Assembly: GCA_017525855.1 (NCBI GenBank)
Contig: JAFXSE010000118.1
Span: 186,001 to 250,000, forward strand
DNA from: Bacilli bacterium
Lineage (GTDB): Bacteria; Bacillota; Bacilli; RF39; UBA660
DNA: 64,000 nucleotides
Direction: 5' to 3'
The notes under the pieces are model-generated. The model did not search any database. It worked only from the letters and a program-made list of their open reading frames with translations, and was not told the DNA's origin. The position numbers were made by a program, and so were the translations under genes. Positions 1-8,986 of the stretch are shown here, piece by piece (positions within the stretch are counted from its first letter, which is position 1; the number at the start of each line of letters is the position of its first letter).

Positions 1-695
1 TGCATGCTAAACTCATCTATATTATATGTAAAAGCAAGCGAATTAATAAGTTCCCTAACATCATTAGTAAAACATTTTTCATGAACCATATTCTTAGGAA
101 TACTAGATATCAATAAATTAAAATCTATGCTATTATTTAAAATAAATCTACTAGTACTTTTAGATACAATATCATTTACAACAAACTCACTTCTACCAGG
201 AACAGATGTAAAAACATCACCAAAATTTTGTGTAATTTCTTCGTAATCTTTTAGATTTAAATGTGGTACTTTAAAATAATTTAGTAATTTGTTATATTCA
301 ACTTTACCCAAATTATTATATAAAACTACATTTAATATTGGATGGTTAAAAAATTCATTTGGAGATATAGGAGAATATATTAAATATACATAGTTGTTAA
401 TATTTCCCTGTTTGATATAAGTCTTTAATAAACCAACAGCTTCTAATTTTTCTCTAGCAATTACTATATCATCTAATCTCAATTGCATTGTACTCATCAA
501 ATGATGATGTGTAATATCTTCACTCATCATCATATTTTTATTTAAATCATCAATTAAAGTTAAATACAAGCTTACAGCAGTATATCCAATTATAGGCTGA
601 TATAACATAGTTATTATTTTTCTATCTTCTTCATTAATAGTAGTTTTATTAACAACAACATATGTATCAGCAGGTAAAATTGTTACACTTCTCAT
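1..695 (-). CDS. dnaB: Replication initiation/membrane attachment protein DnaB (helicase loader), C-terminal part missing
   Basis: The visible 231 or so residues are the N-terminal part of the Bacillus-type DnaB helicase loader, which with DnaD and DnaI loads the replicative helicase at the origin. The start reads MRSVTILPADTYVVVNK and is followed by IITMLYQPIIGYTAVSLYLTL and later LEAVGLLKTYIKQ and HPILNVVLYNNLGKVEY, the order seen in the family. The ATG at 695 has GGTGAT a few bases upstream; an in-frame ATG two codons earlier is less well spaced. The gene runs off the left edge of the window, so the C-terminal DnaD-like domain is not seen. The family is typical of Bacilli. Confidence 0.85.
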   Translation of the reverse strand, partial: MRSVTILPADTYVVVNKTTINEEDRKIITMLYQPIIGYTAVSLYLTLIDDLNKNMMMSEDITHHHLMSTMQLRLDDIVIAREKLEAVGLLKTYIKQGNINNYVYLIYSPISPNEFFNHPILNVVLYNNLGKVEYNKLLNYFKVPHLNLKDYEEITQNFGDVFTSVPGRSEFVVNDIVSKSTSRFILNNSIDFNLLISSIPKNMVHEKCFTNDVRELINSLAFTYNIDEFSM

Positions 696-762
696 AAGCA
701 TCACCTACCAATTATATTACAACAAATAATTTAAAAAAAAAAGAAAAATATAATTATTTTTC

Positions 763-1524
763 CTATGTCAATAAATTAATAAGATCATTAGTATTAATAC
801 CACTATAAAAAAGTAAAATAAACGCAAGAAGAAGAAAAGGTCCAAATGGAATCATATTATTTTTACTTTTTAACAATACAATAAGTGATATAGGAAGAGC
901 AATTATACTAGCAAGAAATATTGTTACCATTCCAACCATTGGTTCAAGTACAAGTCCAAAAACAAATAGCAACTTTACATCCCCGCCACCTAAACTTTCT
1001 TTCTTAAACGCTTTTTCTCCTAATATCATAGTTAAATACATTAACAAAAACAAAAATATTCCAGTTAATATATGATACCCAACTGATATTACTCCACCCT
1101 TCAAAAATTGAAGTAAAATTAAAACTAGACTAAAAGTAACAATTACCTCATCAGGAATAATATAATATGTTATATCTGTTACTAAAACCACAATAAACAA
1201 ATTAGCTATAGTAATAGCAATTAAATAATCATATGAAAAACCAAACCTATAATATGAAAAGCCAAAAAGTAAACCTCCTATTATTTCACATATAGGTATA
1301 ATAACTGGTATTTTGCATTTACAATATCTACATCTACCACCTTGAAGAAAATATGATAAAAGCGGTATTAATTCAAACCATTTTAATTCATGTTTACATG
1401 TATCACATCTAGACTTGCCTTTTATAAAAGTAACCTTTTGTGGAAGCCTCATTCCAACAACACATAAAAATGAACTAATTACCATTCCAAAAACAAATGA
1501 AACAATCAAATATATACTTTGCAT
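763..1524 (-). CDS. comC: Type IV prepilin peptidase (A24 family)
   Basis: Integral membrane aspartic peptidase that cuts prepilin leaders before the Phe of the FTLIE motif and N-methylates the new N-terminus. The 253-residue protein has an N-terminal cytoplasmic loop with two CxxC pairs (CDTCKHELKW and CRYCKCK), the first catalytic Asp in the segment VTDITYYIIPDE and the GGGD motif in SLGGGDVKLL, with about seven membrane segments. It sits 15 bases after the PilC-like gene, so the two are likely co-transcribed. Its substrates are probably the three pilin-like proteins at 36.8-38.6 kb. PilD is the equivalent name in Gram-negative bacteria; I use comC by the Bacillus convention. Confidence 0.92.
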   Translation of the reverse strand: MQSIYLIVSFVFGMVISSFLCVVGMRLPQKVTFIKGKSRCDTCKHELKWFELIPLLSYFLQGGRCRYCKCKIPVIIPICEIIGGLLFGFSYYRFGFSYDYLIAITIANLFIVVLVTDITYYIIPDEVIVTFSLVLILLQFLKGGVISVGYHILTGIFLFLLMYLTMILGEKAFKKESLGGGDVKLLFVFGLVLEPMVGMVTIFLASIIALPISLIVLLKSKNNMIPFGPFLLLAFILLFYSGINTNDLINLLT

Positions 1525-1539
1525 TTTATTAAATACCTC

Positions 1540-2991
1540 TTAATTAATTTGATTATAAATATCAAACATTGGTGTTATGATTGAAAGTAATAATACTCCA
1601 ACAATACCCGCTAAAATAATTATCATTGCAGGTTCTATCATACTCTTTAACTGATCAACTGATGTTTTATGAAGCATTTGATAATGTTCAGATACTTTCT
1701 CCATCATAAGACCTAACTGTCCTGTATTCTCCCCTGTAACTAACATTTGATATGCAATTTCAGGGAAAGCCCATTCACCCTTAAATGATTCAGAAACAGT
1801 ATTACCTTTAGCCAAATTAACCATTGTCTTATTTATTATTTTTTTATAAATCTCATTATTTGTTATCTTAGATAATATCTCCATTGAATCTGTAATAAAT
1901 ACACCATGATTCAATAAAGACGCAAAAGTTTTAGTAAAATTATATACTTCTTTATATATAATGATATTACCAATTACAGGAATTCGCATTAAAATAACTT
2001 GTACCGTGGACTTAAACGACTTAACTCTAGTATATAAATACCAAAAAGTAATAACTATAGCTATAATAATACCAAGTATTATAAGATAATTATTTTTCAA
2101 GAAATTTGACATTCCTATAATTACTAATGTTATAGTTGGAAGAGATGCCCCTTGATCTTCATACAACGATACAAACTGAGGTACCAAATATATCAACATG
2201 AAAACCAAAACACCAATTGCTAAAATTATAACAATTACCGGATATGTCATTGCACTTCGCATTTCTTTTCTTACACTTTCTATTGATTCATAATAATCAG
2301 CCATGTCGTCTAATATTGTTGGTAAATCTCCAGTCATTTCAGCGGTTCTTACCATATTAACTAACAATGAAGGAAATGTCTCTCCCTGCTTATCCATAGC
2401 ATCACTAAGAGAATCACCTCTTAATAAATTATAAAGAAGTAATTGATAAGCTTTTCTTTGAACTGGCTTTGTAGCTTGCTGCGAAAGAATTTTCACTGAC
2501 TCTGCCAACGGAATACCAGCTTTAATATAAGTAGATAATTGAGTTAAATCAAAAGCTAAATCACCTGCAGATATTTTAGAAGTCAAATTTATATCAATAT
2601 CATACTTTTTCTTAACATTGACAACAATATCAGTATATCCTTGCAATTCCAAAAAGCGTTTACAATCATCTATATTTTCAGCCTCAAAAATACCAGTTAC
2701 TTTTCTACCACTAATTGTTTTTGCCTTATATCTAAAAGGATACATTGGTCTAGTCTCTTTAGTATGTTGTCTTGTTTTTATACCTTCCAAAGCTTCATTA
2801 GATTGTATACTAGAACTATTAGTATTAGTGCCATTAGCAGTACCATTTATATTGCTAGTAGAAGAGACTTCTTTAGTCTCTTTTATATCAGTCATATCCA
2901 TCAAAGCACCATTATTATTAGAATTAGAATCATTCTTCTTACGTGAAAAAAAACTAAATATACTTTTCTTAGGTTTATTCTCTTTTTCCAT
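1540..2991 (-). CDS. PilC/GspF/ComGB-like inner-membrane platform protein
   Basis: Platform protein of a type IV pilus, competence pseudopilus or type II secretion machine. Residues 1-80 are a polar Ser/Asn/Thr-rich tail unlike ComGB. A small domain follows (RYKAKTISGRKVTGIFEAEN, then FLELQGY) that is typical of the PilC N-terminus. Two T2SSF domains come next, each with cytoplasmic helices and a membrane hairpin, the first containing FPSLLVNMVRTAEMTGDLP and the second FPEIAYQMLVTGENTGQLG. I choose the ATG at 2991, because AGGAG lies upstream at workable spacing; an in-frame GTG four codons earlier abuts the SD. No PilB/PilT ATPase is in the window. Length (483 aa) is longer than ComGB and closer to PilC. 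Confidence 0.88.
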   Translation of the reverse strand: MEKENKPKKSIFSFFSRKKNDSNSNNNGALMDMTDIKETKEVSSTSNINGTANGTNTNSSSIQSNEALEGIKTRQHTKETRPMYPFRYKAKTISGRKVTGIFEAENIDDCKRFLELQGYTDIVVNVKKKYDIDINLTSKISAGDLAFDLTQLSTYIKAGIPLAESVKILSQQATKPVQRKAYQLLLYNLLRGDSLSDAMDKQGETFPSLLVNMVRTAEMTGDLPTILDDMADYYESIESVRKEMRSAMTYPVIVIILAIGVLVFMLIYLVPQFVSLYEDQGASLPTITLVIIGMSNFLKNNYLIILGIIIAIVITFWYLYTRVKSFKSTVQVILMRIPVIGNIIIYKEVYNFTKTFASLLNHGVFITDSMEILSKITNNEIYKKIINKTMVNLAKGNTVSESFKGEWAFPEIAYQMLVTGENTGQLGLMMEKVSEHYQMLHKTSVDQLKSMIEPAMIIILAGIVGVLLLSIITPMFDIYNQIN

Positions 2992-3103
2992 ACAGGACCC
3001 CACTCCTATTCTAGTAATATTTTAACAAAGTTTTTTTTAATTAAAAGATATAATATAAAACTTTTTTTAATATTTACATATACTAAAATATAGAGGTGAT
3101 AAA

Positions 3104-3406
3104 ATGTATAATAACCCTTTCCTTTACAGTAATCCAACTTCTTTTTCAAAACTAGGTCTTTTAAAAAGTCTAAAAACTATTAATTGGAGCACCTTTTTAG
3201 GAAATGCCCAAAAAACACTTGGAGTTATAAATCAAGCAATTCCCATAGTATATCAAGTAAAACCAATCATGCAAAACGCTAAAACTATATTTAAAATAGC
3301 AAACACTTTAAAAAAAGCAGACAATAATAATATAAATACAATAAAAGAAGATGTGTCTAATACAAATTATTCATATAATGATAATAAACCAATATTTTTT
3401 TTATAA
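3104..3406 (+). CDS. YqfQ/VrrA-like small protein, probably spore-related
   Basis: A 100-residue protein with an N-terminus rich in Asn, Pro and Phe (MYNNPFLYSNPTSF), a central segment FLGNAQKTLGVINQAIPIVYQ and a polar tail. The segment around NAQKTLGVINQ resembles the conserved part of Bacillus YqfQ, a spore coat-associated protein of unknown activity (FLSNTQKMIG...). The start follows a strong AGAGGTGAT site with three A's before ATG. It is transcribed alone and divergently from the pilC-like gene. The match is by eye and the function is an inference. Confidence 0.6.
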   Translation: MYNNPFLYSNPTSFSKLGLLKSLKTINWSTFLGNAQKTLGVINQAIPIVYQVKPIMQNAKTIFKIANTLKKADNNNINTIKEDVSNTNYSYNDNKPIFFL

Positions 3407-3441
3407 AATAAAACGATACCTGAATTTGGTATCGTTTTATT
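3407..3441. terminator. Bidirectional intrinsic terminator
   Basis: A 14-bp perfect inverted repeat (arm AATAAAACGATACC, loop TGAATTT) lies between the convergent YqfQ-like gene and tgt. A-rich and T-rich arms give a U-run in both directions. Confidence 0.85.
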
Positions 3442-3448
3442 ATTTAAA

Positions 3449-4591
<1,143 letters not shown>

Positions 4592-4682
4592 TTATACTAT
4601 ATATATTATAAAAATTCTATTAAATTTCAAAATTTTAAATAACTTATCTTAAACTCTGATTTTTATTTTTACTTATATACCT

Positions 4683-4994
4683 TCATACATAAAAATAACT
4701 ATTTTCAGTAAAACCAGATGGTAAAGAAATAAAACTATTTGGTGTTTTATTCCCAAAATGATGAAATAAAACTATACATAACATAGCTAAAATTCTTAAT
4801 AGTTCAATATTTAATTCTTTAATACATGAATAATACTTTATATTTTTCTTATCTAATACTTTAATTAATTCTTTTTCAAGAGTATTATATTCTCCACAAT
4901 TAAAGATTACCTTCTCTACTTGAAAGTTGTTAACTAGATTAATTGCTTCACCCATATGATCAAAGTCTCCATGTGGTGATATACGTTTATGCAT
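4683..4994 (-). pseudogene. Chimeric remnant: comEC C-terminal fragment joined to the start of an acyltransferase-3 gene
   Basis: The open stretch begins with about 63 residues nearly matching the metallo-beta-lactamase part of ComEC in this window (HGDFDHMGEAINLVNNFQVE, then VLDKKNIKYYSCIKELNI). After NI it switches abruptly to ELLRILAMLCIVLFHHFG, the typical first membrane helix of acyltransferase-3/OatA-like proteins, and ends after about 40 more residues. Neither half is a complete domain, the apparent start has no good SD, and the ComEC part lacks its fold. It is best read as the junction left by an illegitimate recombination. See the direct repeat entries at 4808 and 10229. Confidence 0.75.
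4808..4983 (-). repeat. Direct repeat, diverged copy of a comEC segment (copy B)
   Basis: These 176 bases align without gaps to 10229-10404 inside comEC. By my hand count about 150 of 176 positions agree (roughly 85%). Both copies have the same orientation and flank the accessory genes at 5.0-9.8 kb. Confidence 0.85.
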
Positions 4995-5047
4995 ACGAAT
5001 TTAGAGAAAGAAAAAGAACTATCAATCTGATAATTCTTCAGTAATAA

Positions 5048-5620
5048 TTATTTCTTTATATAATTTAAATATGCTTTTATTAAATCCACATCCATTAAAT
5101 TTTCAGGAACTTCATCAGGATTAAAAAATCTTAAACGTTTTGTTTCTGAATCTCCTTTTAATGTAGATTCGTCACTTATTGAGACATCAGCTAAATATAA
5201 TGATGTATTATTATAAACAATATCACCATTTGGATAACTATTTTTTCTAGATTCACCAGACAATGTATCTATAAGTTCAATTTCATTAGGATTAAGTTTT
5301 ATTCCAGTTTCCTCGTAAGCTTCCCTTACAGCAGTTACTCTTAAATCTTCACCTAAATCTTGACATCCACCAGGAAGTCCCCATTTATTTCTATCTGTTC
5401 TTTCTTGTAATAATATTTGTCCATTTTCATTTCTTATAATAATAGCTGCACCAGTTTGAATAAATGGTATATGACTAATTCTATCATCAAGTGCCATTCT
5501 AAATAAAACAGGATATCCACCATACCTAGCACTAAATTCTAATAACTCTTTTTCATTTAAACTTAATATAATATTAACAAATTCTTCATGTGTGTATTCT
5601 CTCATTTTTTTATATTCCAT
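5048..5620 (-). CDS. Nudix hydrolase
   Basis: Hydrolyses a nucleoside diphosphate linked to another moiety; the substrate is unknown. The 190-residue protein has a complete Nudix box around residues 84-106: GLPGGCQDLGEDL, then AVREAYEETGI (GX5EX7REUXEEXGU). An N-terminal helical segment (EFVNIILSLNEKELLEFSAR) precedes the fold. It follows a TrpF-HAD fusion gene by 47 bases on the same strand and could be co-transcribed with it. A helical N-terminus plus Nudix occurs in proteins loosely annotated as ADP-ribose or NADH pyrophosphatases, but nothing here fixes the substrate. It lies in the accessory island. Confidence 0.88.
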   Translation of the reverse strand: MEYKKMREYTHEEFVNIILSLNEKELLEFSARYGGYPVLFRMALDDRISHIPFIQTGAAIIIRNENGQILLQERTDRNKWGLPGGCQDLGEDLRVTAVREAYEETGIKLNPNEIELIDTLSGESRKNSYPNGDIVYNNTSLYLADVSISDESTLKGDSETKRLRFFNPDEVPENLMDVDLIKAYLNYIKK

Positions 5621-5667
5621 AAAATAACCTCCAATAACTTATATAATTATATTCATATTTTTATAAT

Positions 5668-6942
5668 TTACAAAATACCTTTTAATTCATCTATGTTTCT
5701 TATTTCTTTATACTCATCTTGAAAAATACCTTTACGATTATAAAATATTGTTTCTATTCCAATAGAGACAGGTAACTTGATATCCATATCAATATTATCG
5801 CCAATAAACATATAATTATTAATGTTATTTCCAACAATTTCTCTTAAACCTTTCATAGATGGTTTAACTGGTAAGACATCCCATCCTAGAACCTTACTAA
5901 AGTAATTATCTATCTTATTAATTTTTAATCTTAGTATTTGATTATCTGTAAACCAATTCGTATATGCAATCAACTCATATTTATTAGATAAATATGCTAA
6001 TATATTCTCAACAACTTCAATATTTTTAAGAGGAATTTTTGCATATATTTCTAATAATTCATCAAATTTTTGTTCATCAAAGTCAAGTGACAATTTATCA
6101 TTAATGTAATCTATAAAAAATTGCTTTGTTATATATATATCAGGATTATTCTTTTCTATTGTTCCTATAGTTGAATATAATTCTTTAGCTGATACATTCA
6201 AGTTATATTTATCTATAAAAAAATTGTATGCATCTATCCATTCGTCAGATATAAATAATAAAGTGTTATCTAAATCAAATATTATTTTCTTTGATTCATT
6301 ATGTTTAGCATTAGTAACAAATTTTATTACTTTTTCTCTATCTTTTTTACCGATTTCATTTTTGCATCCACTATTAACATCTACACCATATGGTTTAGCT
6401 GTTTCAATTGCAGTTTTTACATTATCAGGATTTAGTCCGCCAGCTAAAAAAGTCGGTTTATTTAATAATTTTATTAATTCACCACTTTTATTCCAATCAT
6501 GCATAAGCCCAGTACCACCTACTTGATTTGTTTTTAAGTTAAAACTATCTAATAAATAATAATCCACATATATCATTTTTTTATAATCTGTACAAATAGT
6601 TCCATCACTTGCTACATGAATTAATCTAACTAATTCTATATTTGGTAATTCATTTTTTATTTTTTCTACTTCACTTTCATCAATATCTGAATATAATTGA
6701 ATTATATTATTTCCAATATATTTTGTTAATTTAATTATTTCATCAGCACTTGTTAAATGTGTAACTAATGATACATCACATCTTTTATTTACGTATTCAC
6801 ATATCTCTTTAGCTTTTTCTTTATCAACAAAGTCATTACTAACATGTTCTTGTCCAACTAAAATTCCAATTATATCAGCTCCAGCATCAATACACATTTG
6901 TGCTTCTTCTATACTTGTATTAGCACATATTTTTACTTTCAC
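5668..6942 (-). CDS. Fusion of a phosphoribosylanthranilate isomerase-like (TrpF) barrel and a HAD hydrolase
   Basis: Residues 1-212 look like TrpF: MKVKICA with Cys6 in the place of the general base, D132 in LLDSF, GGTGLMHDW, FLAGGLNPDNV and GVDVNSG. Residues 217-424 are a HAD phosphatase: motif I DLDNTL at 223-228, motif II in IAYTNW, a Lys in LPVKPS and motif IV in FIGDNIDMDI. The TrpF half isomerises phosphoribosylanthranilate in tryptophan synthesis when canonical, but no other trp gene is nearby, and KICG is changed to KICA. The fusion suggests a different sugar-phosphate substrate or a salvage/repair role, which is inference. It may share transcription with the Nudix gene. Confidence 0.8.
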   Translation of the reverse strand: MKVKICANTSIEEAQMCIDAGADIIGILVGQEHVSNDFVDKEKAKEICEYVNKRCDVSLVTHLTSADEIIKLTKYIGNNIIQLYSDIDESEVEKIKNELPNIELVRLIHVASDGTICTDYKKMIYVDYYLLDSFNLKTNQVGGTGLMHDWNKSGELIKLLNKPTFLAGGLNPDNVKTAIETAKPYGVDVNSGCKNEIGKKDREKVIKFVTNAKHNESKKIIFDLDNTLLFISDEWIDAYNFFIDKYNLNVSAKELYSTIGTIEKNNPDIYITKQFFIDYINDKLSLDFDEQKFDELLEIYAKIPLKNIEVVENILAYLSNKYELIAYTNWFTDNQILRLKINKIDNYFSKVLGWDVLPVKPSMKGLREIVGNNINNYMFIGDNIDMDIKLPVSIGIETIFYNRKGIFQDEYKEIRNIDELKGIL

Positions 6943-7059
6943 TATTCATCACCTATGTCTATTATATCATACTAATTCATATTCTCTGGCAATTATTCTA
7001 TCATCAGAACAATATTTAATTACATATTCATTTGTTTCTTTTACAAAAAGACATACAAT

Positions 7060-7215
7060 ATTTTTGGTTGTTAATTAGAAATGTATATCTTTTCTTTTTA
7101 TTTAAACTTGCTTGAATGGGTTTTCAAAAGGGGTTAATCCCTTTGCCCACAGATATTAGCTTTGCCAATATCGTAGTGGGTTACTAAAATGTCTTTTTAA
7201 TTTTAAAAAGCGAAA
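7060..7215. other. Gene-free stretch with nested hairpins
   Basis: The 313 bases between 6943 and 7255 contain no convincing gene. Two structures stand out: a hairpin at 7127-7144 (AAAGGG/CCCTTT) and, immediately after it, a nested stem at 7146-7180 (CCCAC/GTGGG enclosing GATATT/AATATC). The block is GC-richer than its surroundings. It could be a small RNA, a terminator complex after the metallopeptidase-like gene, or a remnant of a mobile element; I cannot decide. Confidence 0.4.
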
Positions 7216-7255
7216 ATCCATTAGTTATGTAATTTCTTTTGGATTTCTACTATTT

Positions 7256-8380
7256 TTATCTCTTTATATCTGATTGTTCTTCTCGATTTATAGATACAGT
7301 AACATTTGTATTTTCAAAAGATGCTTGTAAACTTTCCTGTATATCTTCATCTGTCATCACTTCGTATCTACGTTTACGTATTTTTATATTAGATGCCAAT
7401 GATGAAATATATTCAGTCAATTTTTGTAATATTTCGTCATTTGAAGAAATCTCACCATTTTTAACTTGTTGTTGTAACTTTTTTGAATAGCAAATTATTA
7501 CAAATCTATTAATACTTTTCAAACAATTGCCAATCATATTCTTTTCAAATAATTGTAATTTCTTATCATCCATATGGTTGATTAGAAAATCTGTATTAGA
7601 TATAAATTTCATTATTTCTTCTTCTGATACATATTGTTTAAGTTCATCAATTAACCCTTTTAAATTAGAATTTAAATATAAACTTTGAAGTTTTTCTTTA
7701 CCTATTATTTGCTCTAATTTTTCTGCTATAAACACTTGATATTCATAAGTACCAGTAACAGAACTATCAGGCGTAAAATATCTTTGAGATAGCAATTCGG
7801 TATATCCCTCATTTAGTCCTTTTCCTAAAGAAACAACACCTGATTTCAAAGATGCCTGTTGAAAACCAGAATATCTTATTCCATCTTTATATGTAGAACT
7901 TGCCATATGAAATAATTCATGATAAATTGTTGTTTCTGCAGTATCATCATCAATTGTGATTTCATTTTTTTTAGGGTCATATTGACCAGCAGTTTTTGAC
8001 CTTAAAATTAAGTTTTGAATACCAAACTTTTTTGATCTCGTTTTCAAATCATTTATATTATTATAAAAGTTTGTTAAATCTTCTGATGAAAAATTATTAA
8101 TTACAACATCAGCAAATTTTACTATAGATTCGCCATATTTTGTTGCAACAATTTTGTTGATATCAATTTCACTATATTCTGATGTTAATTCAGGTGGCAA
8201 TGTTACTTTAGAGATATTTTTAGGTTTATAATCTCTATGAAGTTTATAAGTATCAATTGCCTTGCTAGTAACATAGTAAATAATTAATGGTTTTATAGCA
8301 TCAAGAATTTCTAAATAATTAATTTGTTCTAATTGAATAATGAAATCTTGTATTGTAAAATTTTCTTTATTATCCATCAT
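7256..8380 (-). CDS. Putative zinc-dependent protease-like protein (HELFH), accessory
   Basis: A 374-residue protein of unrecognised family. Around residues 150-160 it has YHELFHMAS, a zinc-peptidase HExxH motif, followed about 40 residues later by GLNEGYTELLSQRYF, whose Glu could be the third zinc ligand of a gluzincin. No signal peptide is present; one hydrophobic stretch near residue 40 (LIIYYVTSKAI) may be a short membrane or buried helix. The region before the motif (GQYDPKKNEITIDDDT) resembles the strand that precedes the active helix in metalloproteases. It sits in the accessory island next to a DUF1292 gene. Toxin, effector or maintenance roles are all possible and unproven. Confidence 0.6.
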   Translation of the reverse strand: MMDNKENFTIQDFIIQLEQINYLEILDAIKPLIIYYVTSKAIDTYKLHRDYKPKNISKVTLPPELTSEYSEIDINKIVATKYGESIVKFADVVINNFSSEDLTNFYNNINDLKTRSKKFGIQNLILRSKTAGQYDPKKNEITIDDDTAETTIYHELFHMASSTYKDGIRYSGFQQASLKSGVVSLGKGLNEGYTELLSQRYFTPDSSVTGTYEYQVFIAEKLEQIIGKEKLQSLYLNSNLKGLIDELKQYVSEEEIMKFISNTDFLINHMDDKKLQLFEKNMIGNCLKSINRFVIICYSKKLQQQVKNGEISSNDEILQKLTEYISSLASNIKIRKRRYEVMTDEDIQESLQASFENTNVTVSINREEQSDIKR

Positions 8381-8397
8381 TTAATAACACATCCTTA

Positions 8398-8646
8398 CTA
8401 TAATTCCTTTAACCTTCTATCAATTTCATCCCATTCTTCATCTGTTTCAATAGGATCTAATTTATTGCTATCATATGGATAGTAAATAGCAGCAAGCACA
8501 TTTAAACTTCCATCCCCATCATTTGTATTATCAGTATAAACAATATAGTTTTTATTTGTTTTTGTCCATTTAAATGCAATTAAAATTTCATATTCAATTT
8601 CTTTTCCATTTTCATCAGTTAGTTTTAATATTTTCTTTTCTTCCAT
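8398..8646 (-). CDS. DUF1292 family protein
   Basis: An 82-residue acidic protein: LTDENGKEIEYEILIAFKW, NYIVYTDNT and a C-terminal WDEIDRRLKEL, the layout of DUF1292 (B. subtilis YrzB-like). Function unknown in the family. The start at 8646 is chosen because AGGAGG lies eight bases upstream; an upstream in-frame start would precede that SD. It lies 17 bases before the metallopeptidase-like gene and is likely co-transcribed. Confidence 0.75.
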   Translation of the reverse strand: MEEKKILKLTDENGKEIEYEILIAFKWTKTNKNYIVYTDNTNDGDGSLNVLAAIYYPYDSNKLDPIETDEEWDEIDRRLKEL

Positions 8647-8717
8647 TTCTAGTTTCCTCCTACAATGAAAATATACCACATTTCAAATAATTTTTACATA
8701 GATTTGACATTTTTATA

Positions 8718-8986
8718 TTATAAACTCATTCCCATATCATCATCTTTTTCAATTTCGTCATCATATTCTTCATAATCATCATAATCTTGCTCATATTCAT
8801 CTTCATATAAAGGTGTTCTAATAGTTCTATATTGATCAGGTAATTAACATAATTAAATAGTTCATCTCTGTCATTTAATAATTTACTTTTTAAATCTGTA
8901 ATAGTTAAGTGATGTTTGTATGGTTTCCCTTTTAAAAAAAGCAAATCTGTTGTTTTAACAAATGATTTCCTTTTGTTAAAGATTGT
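8718..8986 (-). pseudogene. C-terminal remnant of an unidentified gene with a frameshift
   Basis: Reading from 8986 downward gives KRKSFVKTTDLLFLKGKPY, then HHLTITDLKSKLLNDRDELF and NYVNYL. At about 8840 one frame continues into a Met/Lys-rich nonsense tail, while the +1 frame continues as PDQYRTIRTPLYEDE and an Asp/Glu/Tyr-rich acidic tail ending in MGMSL at 8718. A single-base deletion therefore explains the break. No start is available: the frame is preceded by a stop inside the YhcG gene. I read it as the end of a decayed gene fused to the YhcG gene by a deletion. The family is not recognised. Confidence 0.65.

Noticed and set aside
2618..3025. Plus-strand open frames over the N-terminal part of the pilC-like gene
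   Set aside because: They are antisense to an intact, domain-matching gene, have no SD and no recognisable domain.
4683..4994. Separate gene for a small hydrolase or membrane protein
   Set aside because: The frame joins a ComEC piece and an acyltransferase start with neither domain complete, so it is listed as a pseudogene.
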